The notes: a model not told the origin generated them from the letters alone. Positions 42,642-52,013 are shown, counted from the stretch's first letter. The stretch is 54,137 nucleotides of DNA from Bacteroidales bacterium (GCA_028707695.1 JAQWAL010000008.1:7278-61414); one strand, 5' to 3'. A program made the numbers and translations.

Positions 42642-43433
42642 ATGAGTGGAGGACTATATTCAATGCAGTCGAAAGATTTCGACAAAACTTTGGATCTAAA
42701 CAAAGTTACACCATACGGCGATACAATGAACGACGGTAAAGTACAGTTAAGCTTTACCCTTCCTGTTCCTGCCGGTGCAGAAGCCACAGAAGCAGCCAAA
42801 TTACTATTAAAGGAAATGGGTTTGGACAATCCTCAAGTAGTTTATTTCAAAGAACTAACCCCTGGATATACTTTTTTCAACTGTTATGGAAACTGCACCC
42901 ATTCTGTAGATTTCTCTTCTATATATGTCCCTAAGGTAGAGAGTGATGTAATGGATATGCACGAAACTGACACCTACATTAAGGAAAATATTGGCAGGCC
43001 ACTGGTTGTAATAGGTGCCAGCACAGGAACTGACGCCCACACGGTTGGCATAGATGCAATAATCAACATGAAAGGTTATGCAGGACATTACGGTTTGGAA
43101 AGATATGAAATGGTAGATGCATATAATTTGGGATCTCAGGTATTGAATGAGGATTTTATTGCTAAGGCATTGGAATTGAAGGCAGATGCATTGCTGGTTT
43201 CACAAACCGTAACTCAAAAGGATGTTCATATCAAGAACCTTGTAGAACTGGTAGAACTGATGGAAGCAGAGGGCTTGAGGGATAAAGTGATACTTGTTTG
43301 CGGCGGACCTCGAATAACACATGAATTGGCTAAAGAGTTGGGTTATGATGCTGGTTTTGGAATGAACAGTTATGCCGATGATGTAGCATCATATATTGCG
43401 CAAGAATTCGTGAGAAGAAACAACAGTAAATAA
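42642..43433 (+). CDS. kamE: Lysine 5,6-aminomutase beta subunit (B12-binding)
   Basis: This 263-residue subunit binds adenosylcobalamin base-off. The DxHxxG motif is Asp131-Ala-His133-Thr-Val-Gly136, and Lys144 (IINMKGY) is at the position of the lysine that forms the PLP Schiff base, both identical in number to the Clostridium sticklandii enzyme. The Rossmann-like part continues with DALLVSQTVTQKD and VCGGPRI. Only one base separates it from kamD. It works with KamD in the second step of the pathway and is the expected target of KamB/KamC. Confidence 0.96.
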   Translation: MSGGLYSMQSKDFDKTLDLNKVTPYGDTMNDGKVQLSFTLPVPAGAEATEAAKLLLKEMGLDNPQVVYFKELTPGYTFFNCYGNCTHSVDFSSIYVPKVESDVMDMHETDTYIKENIGRPLVVIGASTGTDAHTVGIDAIINMKGYAGHYGLERYEMVDAYNLGSQVLNEDFIAKALELKADALLVSQTVTQKDVHIKNLVELVELMEAEGLRDKVILVCGGPRITHELAKELGYDAGFGMNSYADDVASYIAQEFVRRNNSK

Positions 43434-43450
43434 TTATAATTAAAAATGAT

Positions 43451-44110
43451 ATGGACAAAAATCAAATCAGAGAGGTAATTGCCAAAAGAGCAGCTCTCGA
43501 GCTTAAAGACGGAGATGTAGTCAACTTAGGAATAGGGTTACCTACTTTGGTGCCAAATTTCTTGCCTGCTGGTGTCAAGGTAACACTACAGTCAGAGAAC
43601 GGACTACTAGGAATGGGTCCTGAACCAGCTAAAGGAGAAGAAAACCTTGATTACACAAATGCCGGAGGAGGTTATATCACATGTTTCCCCGGAGCCTCTT
43701 GTTTTGACTCCTCAATGTCATTTTCAATTATCAGAGGCAACCATGTGGATGTTACTATCTTGGGTGCATTGGAAACAGATGAGAAAGGAAATCTGGCAAA
43801 CTGGATGATACCTGGGAAAAAGACTCCAGGCATGGGTGGTGCAATGGACCTTATTGTCGGTGCAAAGAAAGTTATCCTGGCTATGGAGCATACTGCAAAA
43901 GGATCACATAAAATCCTTAAAGAGTGCAAGTTGCCTTTAACTGCGAAGGGAGAAGTAGATATGATAATTACAGAGATGGGTGTGATGGAAGTTACCCCTG
44001 AAGGCTTATTGCTCACAGAACTACATTCAGATTTCACACTAGAAGAAATCCAGGCAGCTACAGGTGCCAAACTGATTGTTTCCGAAAAATTAACTAAAAT
44101 GAAAAATTAA
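43451..44110 (+). CDS. atoA: Butyryl/acetoacetate CoA-transferase subunit B (AtoA-like)
   Basis: The beta subunit carries the catalytic glutamate, Glu49 in LQSENGLLGMGP, that forms the CoA thioester. In 219 residues it has GDVVNLGIGLPTLVPNFL and later GVMEVTPEGLLLTELH. Its partner, subunit A, is the first gene of the operon (33457-34104), an uncommon separation of the two subunits. It precedes the thiolase, which cleaves the acetoacetyl-CoA formed here. Confidence 0.9.
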   Translation: MDKNQIREVIAKRAALELKDGDVVNLGIGLPTLVPNFLPAGVKVTLQSENGLLGMGPEPAKGEENLDYTNAGGGYITCFPGASCFDSSMSFSIIRGNHVDVTILGALETDEKGNLANWMIPGKKTPGMGGAMDLIVGAKKVILAMEHTAKGSHKILKECKLPLTAKGEVDMIITEMGVMEVTPEGLLLTELHSDFTLEEIQAATGAKLIVSEKLTKMKN

Positions 44111-44114
44111 AGTC

Positions 44115-45320
44115 ATGGAAAAGATTTTTATTGTCTCAGCTAAAAGGACAGCCATAGGTAAATTCCTTGGTTCATTATCTTCTTTTACTCCAGGAGAATT
44201 GGGATCCCTGGTAATCAAGGACATCTTAAAAGAAACAGGTATGCCTGCAGACAAAATCAGTTCGGTTATTGTCGGAAACATTTTATCTGCCGGTCAAAAA
44301 CAAGGAGTTGCAAGACAATGCTCAATTAATGCCGGAATTCCGGCAGAGGTACCGGCATACTCTTTGAACATGGTATGTGGTTCTGGAATGAAAGCAGTCA
44401 TGAATGGCTGTGCCGAGATTTTGACAGGTGCTGCTGAGGTTGTCATAGCCGGAGGTACTGAATGTATGTCCAACTCTGGTTTCATAGTGAACGGTAATAT
44501 CCGTAATGGTATAAAAATGGGTAATATCCAATCAGTAGACCATATGGTATGTGATGGACTTACAGACGCATTCAACGATTACCATATGGGAATAACTGCA
44601 GAAAACATTGCAACAAAATATTCAATAACCAGGGAAGAACAAGATGAGTTTGCCTTCAATTCGCAACAAAAAGCAATCAAGGCAGTGGATTCTGGTTTAT
44701 TTGACAAGGAAATTGTGCCTGTGGAAATAGTCACAAAAAAAGAGACTATAGTTTTTGCCCGAGATGAGTTCCCCAACAGGAGTACATCTCCTGAGAAATT
44801 GGCAAAATTAAGGCCTGCTTTCAAAAAGGATGGTTCTGTTACTGCCGGAAATGCTTCAGGAGTGAATGATGGAGCCTCTTTTGTTATGCTTGCATCTGAA
44901 AGTGCATGTAAGAAATACAATTTAAACCCTATGGCTCAAATAATTTCATTCGGGCAAGGTGGTGTTGCACCGGAAATCATGGGTATGGGGCCGGTTCCGG
45001 CAATTAGGCAAGCACTAAACAACGCAAATATGAAACTTGAAGATATGGACCTTATAGAGCTAAACGAAGCTTTTGCAGCCCAGTCACTTGGAGTAATGAA
45101 TGAATTGATGTCAGAACACAATGTAAATAAAGAACTTTTCAATCAAAAATGCAATGTGAACGGAGGAGCGATTGCCTTGGGACATCCGATTGGTTCTTCC
45201 GGAAACAGGATTTTGGTAACACTAATCCATGCCTTGAAGGCAAATCAAAAGAAGATTGGTATTGCCTCACTTTGCATAGGTGGGGGAATGGGAACAGCAA
45301 TAATAATCAAAACAGTATAA
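44115..45320 (+). CDS. atoB: Acetyl-CoA acetyltransferase (thiolase)
   Basis: It splits acetoacetyl-CoA into two acetyl-CoA, one of which re-enters the Kce reaction and one of which can yield ATP. The 401-residue biosynthetic/degradative thiolase II has the nucleophile Cys in NMVCGSGMKAV (Cys88-90 region), GGTECMSNSG, the His of GGAIALGHPIGSSG and the second Cys of ASLCIGGGMGTA. It starts 4 bp after subunit B of the CoA-transferase. The direction depends on the cell's need, and the same enzyme could feed Hbd and Crt toward butyryl-CoA. Confidence 0.95.
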   Translation: MEKIFIVSAKRTAIGKFLGSLSSFTPGELGSLVIKDILKETGMPADKISSVIVGNILSAGQKQGVARQCSINAGIPAEVPAYSLNMVCGSGMKAVMNGCAEILTGAAEVVIAGGTECMSNSGFIVNGNIRNGIKMGNIQSVDHMVCDGLTDAFNDYHMGITAENIATKYSITREEQDEFAFNSQQKAIKAVDSGLFDKEIVPVEIVTKKETIVFARDEFPNRSTSPEKLAKLRPAFKKDGSVTAGNASGVNDGASFVMLASESACKKYNLNPMAQIISFGQGGVAPEIMGMGPVPAIRQALNNANMKLEDMDLIELNEAFAAQSLGVMNELMSEHNVNKELFNQKCNVNGGAIALGHPIGSSGNRILVTLIHALKANQKKIGIASLCIGGGMGTAIIIKTV

Positions 45321-45334
45321 TTTTATAATTTGAA

Positions 45335-46474
45335 ATGAATTTTGAATTGAGCAAAAAACAGCAACTTTTCCGGCAGATGATTCGTGACTTTGCCGAAAAA
45401 GAGGTAAAACCAATTGCTGCAGAGGTGGATGAAAAAGAAATATTCCCTTTGGAGAATGTAGAAAAGATGGCAAAGCTTGGAATAATGGGAATTCCAATTC
45501 CTTCCAGCTATGGTGGTCCTGGCGGAGATAATATCATGTATTCCATAGCAGTAGAAGAGTTATCAAGGGTTTGTGGTACAACAGGAGTAATAGTATCTGC
45601 ACATACATCCCTTTGTGTTGCACCAATTTATGAATTTGGGAACGAGGAACAAAAAAGCAGGTTCCTGCCAAAACTATGCAAAGGTGAGTGGATAGGTGCA
45701 TTTGGTTTAACTGAACCAAATGCAGGAACTGATGCATCTGCCCAACAAACTACAGCAATAGAAGATGGTGACAGTTATATACTTAACGGAAGCAAGATAT
45801 TCATCACAAATGCTGGATATGCACATGTTTACATAATTTTGGCTATGACCGACAAGTCTGCAGGTGTCAAAGGCATTACCGCATTTATTGTAGAAAAAGA
45901 GACCCCTGGATTTTCTATTGGCAAAAAAGAGCTTAAGTTAGGTATCCGAGGCTCCTCTACATGCGAATTGATTTTTGAAAATTGTCGTGTCCCAAAAGAG
46001 AATTTGTTGGGAAAAGTAGGAGGAGGTTTCAGTATCGCAATGAAGACATTGGATGGAGGCAGGATTGGTATTGCAGCTCAAGCTTTGGGTATAGCTCAGG
46101 GAGCACTGGACGAAACTGTCAAATATACTAAGGAGAGGAAACAGTTTGGCAGGTCAATATCCCAATTCCAAAACACTCAGTTTCAAATGGCAGACCTTCA
46201 AACAAAAACAGAAGCAGCCAGGTTATTGGTCAGGTCTGCGGCATTTAAAAAAGACTCTGGAGTTTCTTACTCTGCAGATGCTGCAATGGCCAAGCTATTT
46301 GCATCTGAAACTGCAATGGAAGTAACAACCAAAGCAGTACAGTTCCATGGTGGATATGGGTATACAAGGGAGTACCCTGTTGAAAGGATGATGAGAGATG
46401 CCAAGATTACTGAAATTTACGAGGGTACATCAGAAGTCCAAAGAATGGTAATTGCTGCAAAAATGTATAAATAA
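45335..46474 (+). CDS. bcd: Acyl-CoA dehydrogenase (butyryl-CoA dehydrogenase)
   Basis: It reduces crotonyl-CoA to butyryl-CoA with electrons from the electron transfer flavoprotein. The 379-residue protein is of short-chain acyl-CoA dehydrogenase type, with FGLTEPNAGTDAS, ITNAGYAHVY, RKQFGRSISQFQNTQF, QFHGGYGYTREYPVERMMRD and the catalytic Glu in EIYEGTSEVQRM. It is followed immediately by etfB and etfA, the usual order of a Bcd-EtfBA complex. Whether it also accepts C4 branched substrates cannot be read here. Confidence 0.93.
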   Translation: MNFELSKKQQLFRQMIRDFAEKEVKPIAAEVDEKEIFPLENVEKMAKLGIMGIPIPSSYGGPGGDNIMYSIAVEELSRVCGTTGVIVSAHTSLCVAPIYEFGNEEQKSRFLPKLCKGEWIGAFGLTEPNAGTDASAQQTTAIEDGDSYILNGSKIFITNAGYAHVYIILAMTDKSAGVKGITAFIVEKETPGFSIGKKELKLGIRGSSTCELIFENCRVPKENLLGKVGGGFSIAMKTLDGGRIGIAAQALGIAQGALDETVKYTKERKQFGRSISQFQNTQFQMADLQTKTEAARLLVRSAAFKKDSGVSYSADAAMAKLFASETAMEVTTKAVQFHGGYGYTREYPVERMMRDAKITEIYEGTSEVQRMVIAAKMYK

Positions 46475-46496
46475 TTAAATGTGTATTTTGAAGGAA

Positions 46497-47276
46497 ATGA
46501 AAATAGTAGTTTGTATAAAACAAGTGCCTGATACAACGGAAATCAAGATAAATCCGGTCACAGGAACCTTGATAAGGGATGGAGTTCCAAGCATAATCAA
46601 CCCAGATGACAAAAGTGGTCTTGAAGCTGCTTTGACACTCAAGGAAAAACATGGTGCACATGTCACAGTGATAACAATGGGCCCTCCACAAGCAGATGCT
46701 GTCCTTAGGGAAGCTATGGCTATGGGTGCAGATGATGCTATATTATTGACAGACAGGAAATTTGCCGGAGCTGATACTTTGGCAACATCTCATGCTTTGG
46801 CTGCCGCCCTTTCAAAAATGGAGTGGGATTTGATTATCACAGGCCGGCAGGCAATTGATGGGGATACTGCCCAAGTTGGACCTCAAATTGCAGAACATTT
46901 GGATATTCCACAGGTCTCTTACGTACAGGATATTGATTATAACGAATCTATATTTACAGTAAAAAAGAAAACCGAAGAGGGATATCAGGTTTTGGAAGCG
47001 GAAGCTCCTTTGTTGGTAACCGTTCTTTCTTCTGCAAACAAACCTAGGTATATGAGTGTACAAGGAATTGTTAATGCCATTGACAAAGAGGTCAAGGTTT
47101 CTGGTGTCGCAGACATTGAAGCTGAAGAATCCAAAATGGGATTGAAAGGTTCTCCGACAAAAGTACATAAAGCATTCTCTAAAGGGGTTAAAAGTGCCGG
47201 ACAACAATTTGAAGTGGAAGAAGAAGAGGCAGTAGGAATAATTATATCCAAATTAAAGGAAAAATTTATAATTTAA
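46497..47276 (+). CDS. etfB: Electron transfer flavoprotein subunit beta
   Basis: EtfB pairs with EtfA and Bcd. I use the ATG at 46497, preceded by an AAGGA, which gives MKIVVCIKQVPDT and 259 residues; the ATG at 46479 adds six. The motif ITGRQAIDGDTAQVGPQIAE is present, and INPDD occurs at about residue 36. The GDTAQVGP form is what I associate with clostridial, electron-bifurcating ETFs, as opposed to the DDSNQTGQ form of mitochondrial-type proteins. If so, crotonyl-CoA reduction could drive ferredoxin reduction by NADH. This is inferred from sequence alone. Confidence 0.93.
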   Translation: MKIVVCIKQVPDTTEIKINPVTGTLIRDGVPSIINPDDKSGLEAALTLKEKHGAHVTVITMGPPQADAVLREAMAMGADDAILLTDRKFAGADTLATSHALAAALSKMEWDLIITGRQAIDGDTAQVGPQIAEHLDIPQVSYVQDIDYNESIFTVKKKTEEGYQVLEAEAPLLVTVLSSANKPRYMSVQGIVNAIDKEVKVSGVADIEAEESKMGLKGSPTKVHKAFSKGVKSAGQQFEVEEEEAVGIIISKLKEKFII

Positions 47277-47286
47277 CATTACGGAG

Positions 47287-48294
47287 ATGGATTTGACTTC
47301 ATATAAAGATGTTTTTGTTTTCATAGAACAAAGAGAAGGGGTAATCCAGGGAGTTTCCCTGGAATTACTTGGAAAAGCAAGGGATTTGGCAAATGTCTTG
47401 GGACAAAAAGTTATTGCTGTTTTCCCTGGATTCAACATAAGCGCACAATCCCAGGAACTAATATATTTTGGGGCAGACAAAGTGGTTTGCATAGACAAAC
47501 CCGAACTTGAACATTACTTGACGGAACAATATACACAAGCTGTTTACCAGGTTATAACAGAAATGAAACCATCTATTGTCCTGTTTGGAGCAACAACCAT
47601 AGGAAGAGACTTGGGTCCAAGGTTATCTGCAAGGTTGGAAACAGGTTTGACAGCCGATTGCACAAAACTTGAAATTTCAGAAACCAATGACTTGATGATG
47701 ACTCGTCCTGCATTTGGGGGTAATTTGATGGCAACCATCGTTTGCAAAGAACATAGGCCTCAAATGTCAACAGTAAGGCCAGGAGTCATGAAGAAAATGG
47801 ATAAGGATCTTTCACGAACAGGAGAAATAGTAGATTTCAACCCAGATTTCAACCCTTCAAAATTCAAAGTAAAGTTGATTGAATCTGTCAAAGAAGAGAA
47901 GGGTAAAATAGACATTACCGAGGCCAAGATTCTTGTTTCCGGAGGAAGAGGTGCAGGATCCGGTGGATTCAAAAAGCTTAAAGAGCTGGCTAAGGTGTTG
48001 AATGCAGAAGTTTCTGCCTCAAGGGCTGTTGTAGATGCTGGATTGGTTGGCCATGAGAGGCAAGTTGGGCAAACAGGTAAAACAGTAAGGCCAAACTTGT
48101 ACTTTGCATTAGGGATATCAGGAGCTATCCAACATCTTGCCGGAATGGAAGAATCCGATTTTATAATTGCAATTAATAAAGATAAGTATGCCCCAATTTT
48201 CCAGGTCTCTGATCTTGGTATTGTAGGGGATGTTACAAAGATAATCCCATTGCTGACAGATAGATTGGCAAAAGAAAAAGCCAGCAGAAAATAA
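47287..48294 (+). CDS. etfA: Electron transfer flavoprotein subunit alpha
   Basis: The 335-residue alpha subunit binds FAD in its C-terminal domain: VSGGRGAGSGGFKKL, SRAVVDAGLVGHERQVGQTGKTV, and the late ALGISGAIQHLAGMEESDFIIAINKD with KYAPIFQVSDLGIVGD. It lies 10 bp after etfB and ends the metabolic part of the lysine operon. With EtfB and Bcd it moves electrons to crotonyl-CoA. No membrane anchor or ferredoxin domain is fused. Confidence 0.95.
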   Translation: MDLTSYKDVFVFIEQREGVIQGVSLELLGKARDLANVLGQKVIAVFPGFNISAQSQELIYFGADKVVCIDKPELEHYLTEQYTQAVYQVITEMKPSIVLFGATTIGRDLGPRLSARLETGLTADCTKLEISETNDLMMTRPAFGGNLMATIVCKEHRPQMSTVRPGVMKKMDKDLSRTGEIVDFNPDFNPSKFKVKLIESVKEEKGKIDITEAKILVSGGRGAGSGGFKKLKELAKVLNAEVSASRAVVDAGLVGHERQVGQTGKTVRPNLYFALGISGAIQHLAGMEESDFIIAINKDKYAPIFQVSDLGIVGDVTKIIPLLTDRLAKEKASRK

Positions 48295-48301
48295 TTCAAG
48301 A

Positions 48302-48778
48302 ATGGAAAACAAGAAAATCAAAGTATTATTCGTTTGTTTGGGAAACATATGTCGCTCTCCGGCAGCAGAGGTAATTTTCTTGAAAAAGATAGCAAACAGG
48401 GGAATAACTGATAAATTTATTGTTGACTCTGCAGGTCTCAACGGATACCACAATGGAGAGCCTGCAGATTCAAGAATGAGGAGTCATGCCAAAAGGCGCG
48501 GATATGAGATAAACTCCAGGTCCAGGAAAATATCCCGAGCAGATTTTGAATTTTTTGACCATATAATTGGAATGGACAACTCCAATATTTCCATTCTCAA
48601 AAGCCTTACCTGCAACAACGAAGAGATCTGCAAAATTTCCAAAATGACAGACCATTCACCAAATAACCAATATGATTCTGTACCAGATCCATATTATGGG
48701 GGATCTGATGGTTTTGAAAACGTGCTTGATATTTTGGAAGAGTGTACTGACTCTTTGATAAATAACCTTGAATCATGA
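48302..48778 (+). CDS. Low-molecular-weight protein-tyrosine phosphatase
   Basis: The catalytic loop is VCLGNICRSPAAE with nucleophile Cys12 and Arg18, and the general acid Asp is in VPDPYYGG. The 158 residues are the normal length of the family. It would remove phosphate from tyrosine (often linked to export of polysaccharide) or, less often, from protein arginine. It starts 7 bp after etfA and overlaps the next gene as ATGA (48775-48778). The link to lysine metabolism is probably only read-through. Confidence 0.93.
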   Translation: MENKKIKVLFVCLGNICRSPAAEVIFLKKIANRGITDKFIVDSAGLNGYHNGEPADSRMRSHAKRRGYEINSRSRKISRADFEFFDHIIGMDNSNISILKSLTCNNEEICKISKMTDHSPNNQYDSVPDPYYGGSDGFENVLDILEECTDSLINNLES

Positions 48779-50259
48779 AAAAGATTCTTATAATTTCACT
48801 CCTGCTTCAATTTTTTGTGGCAGGAGTCCTTTTTTCCAAAGAATCTCCCAAAAGGGAATTCAGAGGAGCATGGTTTCCAACAGTTGTCAATACAACATGG
48901 AAAAACATGACAACAAACCAAATTAAAGAGGATATTATTTTCTATCTGGATCTGTTCAAGAGCCTTAATATGAATGCTGTGATATTCCAGGTAAGACCTC
49001 AGGCAGACGCATTGTTTGTTTCGGAACTGGAGCCTTGGAGTCGTTTTTTGACTGGTGAGCAGGGACAAGAACCTGTCCCATTCTTTGATCCGGCCAAGTT
49101 TGTGATAGAGGAGTGCCATAAAAGAGGAATGGAAATGCATGCATGGTTCAATCCTTACCGGGTGACATCTTCCAGCAACGAAGTATTGGCAAAGGAGCAC
49201 CTCTATTTCCAAAAACCTTATTTATTCGTGCACTATGGAAATCAAATCTATTTCGATCCAGGACATCCAGAATCCAGGGAACATACAGTAAAAGTAGTTG
49301 AAGATTTTGTAAGACGATATGATGCAGATGCAATACATTTTGATGATTACTTTTACCCATACAGGGTGCCATACAGGGAGTTTCCAGATGAAAGGTCATT
49401 CGAACTATTCAGAAAACAGACTGGCCATGGTCCTTTCCAAAAGGATGATTGGAGAAGGAACAATGTGGACATTCTTGTAAAGGAACTTAATGAAGCCATA
49501 AAAGCTATAAAACCATGGGTGAAATTTGGCATTAGTCCTTTTGGGGTATGGAGGAATGATTTTATGGATCCTATGGGTTCACAATCATCTTCTCTTCAGA
49601 CAAATTACGATGACCTGTTTGCAGATATTCTTAAATGGACCAGGGAAAAATGGATAGATTACAATGCTCCCCAACTATATTGGGAGATTGGTCACAAAAG
49701 GGTAGACTATTCCAATTTGACAAAATGGTGGAGCAAAAACAGAAACGGAGTCAATCTATATATAGGGCAAAGTATATGGAATCAGTTGGAAATCATGAAT
49801 TATAACGGTGATGTTGTAAACCAATTACACAGGAAAATGACCATTGTCAGGAATAATGACTCTATAAACGGTAACATTTGGTGGAGTGGCTTAGGTTTGG
49901 CATCCCAACCAACATTGATTGACAGTTTAAAAGAGAATTACCAGAAACATATTGCTCTGATGCCAAGTTATTCCCATATTGATTCTTTACCTCCGTTACC
50001 AGTAAAGAATCTCAAATACAAACGGGGATTGCTATCATGGAGGGGTCAATACAATGGCAATCCAATGGACGATCCTAATTTTTTCGTAGTTTACAAATTT
50101 GGGAAAAATGATTCTTTCGATATAGAAAATCCAAAGGCAATAATTGCTGTGATTAAAGATAATTTCTTAAAGATCAAACGTAAAAGAGGTGAAACAATTG
50201 TTATTACAGTACTCGACAGATGCCAGAATGAAAGTGTCCCAACATCTACTTCGTTTTAG
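48775..50259 (+). CDS. Secreted glycosyl-hydrolase-like (GHL10/DigH-type) protein
   Basis: The 494-residue protein has a signal peptide (MKKILIISLLLQFFVAGVLFS, cut near residue 21-24) and a GHL10 barrel of about 330 residues: REFRGAWFPTV, IFQVRPQADAL, MHAWFNPYRV, the acidic core AIHFDDYFYPY and KFGISPFGVWRN. Members such as YngK and Escherichia coli DigH act on denuded peptidoglycan glycans or on other polysaccharides. A small C-terminal beta domain (about 405-490) resembles a FnIII-type module. The start overlaps the phosphatase stop by 4 bp, and the last 14 bp overlap the SulP gene on the other strand. The substrate is inferred only. Confidence 0.85.
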   Translation: MKKILIISLLLQFFVAGVLFSKESPKREFRGAWFPTVVNTTWKNMTTNQIKEDIIFYLDLFKSLNMNAVIFQVRPQADALFVSELEPWSRFLTGEQGQEPVPFFDPAKFVIEECHKRGMEMHAWFNPYRVTSSSNEVLAKEHLYFQKPYLFVHYGNQIYFDPGHPESREHTVKVVEDFVRRYDADAIHFDDYFYPYRVPYREFPDERSFELFRKQTGHGPFQKDDWRRNNVDILVKELNEAIKAIKPWVKFGISPFGVWRNDFMDPMGSQSSSLQTNYDDLFADILKWTREKWIDYNAPQLYWEIGHKRVDYSNLTKWWSKNRNGVNLYIGQSIWNQLEIMNYNGDVVNQLHRKMTIVRNNDSINGNIWWSGLGLASQPTLIDSLKENYQKHIALMPSYSHIDSLPPLPVKNLKYKRGLLSWRGQYNGNPMDDPNFFVVYKFGKNDSFDIENPKAIIAVIKDNFLKIKRKRGETIVITVLDRCQNESVPTSTSF

Positions 50260-51967
50260 GTAAGTTTTTTTTGATTGCAATTTCCTCTGCCTTTGCAAGT
50301 GCCATTTGTATGTGGGGGAATATATATTCCCGACCGATTTCATGGACAAATCCGGAGTTTAACATGGTTTGGTATACACTATCGTTTACACCAGACAAAA
50401 TCAAATCTATTTTCTCTTTCCTGGACCTTTTCCAGAGAGACCTCAGGTTGTTCAGTCCTGTTGAATCTATAAAAGGAACTTTCCGCATCCTGATGATCCT
50501 GACTTTTATCATCTGGTGATTGGAAGAATCTATCTCATCCAGCTTGCTTGCAAGCCCAAAAAAGAATGGTCCGTCAATCTCATATATTTCTACACCTTTG
50601 GGAACCGTAACCATCTCTACATCATAAGGTAGTTCTTCTTGTTCGCTACCAGCAATGGAGCGCTCTTCAATAACCTTGATGCTTGATGTTTCGGAAACCC
50701 TTTTGACAAATAAAATAATAGCCAATATAACACCAACTTCAATTGCTACAGTAAGGTCTATCACAACTGTAAGGAAGAAAGTGATAAGCAATACTGCTAC
50801 ATCTGCCCTGTGTCCTTTGAGCAAATACAAGAATGTCCTCCATTCACTCATGTTATAGGCTACTACCATTAGGATTGCCGCCAGCGTTGCAAGTGGAATA
50901 TAAACAGCATATGGCATCAGGAACAAGAAGATAAGCAAAAGTACTACTCCGTGAATAATCCCTGCCACTGGAGTTTTACCTCCATTGTTGATATTTGCCA
51001 TAGTTCTCGCCAAAGCACCAGTAGATGGGATTCCACCAAATATTGGAGTTATGATATTGGCTATTCCTTGTCCTATAAGCTCTGTATTCGAATCATGCTT
51101 TTTCCCGGTGACACCATCTGCAACCATTGCTGCCAATAATGACTCTATTGCACACAATATAGCAATTGTGATTGCTGGCTGGAACAGCATCCTGACAGTT
51201 TCGTAATCAATATTGGGTGCAACAGGTTTAAGCAATGGTATTCCTCCTGCCAATTCAGGGAATTTGCTCCCAATGGTTGCAAATTCAATATCAGAGTAAT
51301 TGGCAATCAAAGAAGCACCAATGGTACCAGCAATAATGGCAATCAATGAACCCGGGACCTTTTTGCTGAACGCCGGCCAAACAATAATGGTAATCAATGA
51401 GAACAGGCCCAATAAAGATTCTGGTATTGAGATTGTCTTTAAATGAGTCATATAAGATTGCCATTTGGGAATGAAATCAGATGGTAAATCCTGAATGGAA
51501 AGCCCAAGGAAGTCCTTGATTTGAGTGGAGAAAATCACCAACGCTATACCACTTGTAAACCCAACAACAATAGGGTAGGGTATGAATTTGATTATGTTCC
51601 CAAGTTTGAAAACCCCCATCAAAACCAACATTATACCTGCTAAAATAGTAGAAACAAGAAGACCGGAAAATCCATAGTCCGAGACAACACCAAATACAAT
51701 GACAATAAATGCTCCTGTAGGACCTCCAATCAGGAAACGGGATCCTCCGAACAAAGAGGTCAATACCCCGGCAACTATTGCCGTTATCAATCCTTGCTGT
51801 GGAGTAACTCCGGAAGCTATACCAAATGCAATTGCCAAGGGAAGAGCTATGATACCTACTATTATCCCTGCAATCAAATCCGAAACAAATGTTTTCTTAG
51901 TGTAATTGCCACTTAAAAGCAACTCAAACAGCTTTGGCCTGAAAGCTGATGCAATGCTAAATTTCAT
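50246..51967 (-). CDS. SulP-family anion transporter with STAS domain
   Basis: The 573-residue protein has ten or more membrane helices in residues 25-430, with the SulP start region IAGIIVGIIALPLAIAFGIASGV and FGGSRFLIGGPTGAFI. A cytoplasmic STAS domain follows (about 450-560) with VPFIDSTGLNNLRSLW, the possible phosphorylation loop. Substrates known for the family are sulfate, bicarbonate and other anions. It is the last gene of FNT channel - cysteate synthase - SulP, 46 bp after the synthase, and has a possible promoter of its own. Sulfate or sulfite import is the simplest inference from context. Confidence 0.9.
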   Translation of the reverse strand: MKFSIASAFRPKLFELLLSGNYTKKTFVSDLIAGIIVGIIALPLAIAFGIASGVTPQQGLITAIVAGVLTSLFGGSRFLIGGPTGAFIVIVFGVVSDYGFSGLLVSTILAGIMLVLMGVFKLGNIIKFIPYPIVVGFTSGIALVIFSTQIKDFLGLSIQDLPSDFIPKWQSYMTHLKTISIPESLLGLFSLITIIVWPAFSKKVPGSLIAIIAGTIGASLIANYSDIEFATIGSKFPELAGGIPLLKPVAPNIDYETVRMLFQPAITIAILCAIESLLAAMVADGVTGKKHDSNTELIGQGIANIITPIFGGIPSTGALARTMANINNGGKTPVAGIIHGVVLLLIFLFLMPYAVYIPLATLAAILMVVAYNMSEWRTFLYLLKGHRADVAVLLITFFLTVVIDLTVAIEVGVILAIILFVKRVSETSSIKVIEERSIAGSEQEELPYDVEMVTVPKGVEIYEIDGPFFFGLASKLDEIDSSNHQMIKVRIIRMRKVPFIDSTGLNNLRSLWKRSRKEKIDLILSGVNDSVYQTMLNSGFVHEIGREYIFPHIQMALAKAEEIAIKKNLPKTK

Positions 51968-51993
51968 AAGGATCTTTGATTTTTTTGAGATGG

Positions 51994-52001
51994 CAAATGT
52001 A
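51994..52001 (-). promoter_or_regulatory. -7 box (TACATTTG) before the SulP gene
   Basis: On the minus strand TACATTTG fits TAnnTTTG and ends 26 bp before the SulP ATG at 51967. No clear -33 TTG, so internal transcription is possible but not sure. Confidence 0.4.
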
Positions 52002-52013
52002 GCTCTTTTTAAA

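Noticed and set aside
42356-42829. Minus-strand open frame (157 codons) across the kamD/kamE junction.
   Set aside because: Both plus-strand genes here are well-identified; the frame is cysteine- and phenylalanine-rich antisense translation.
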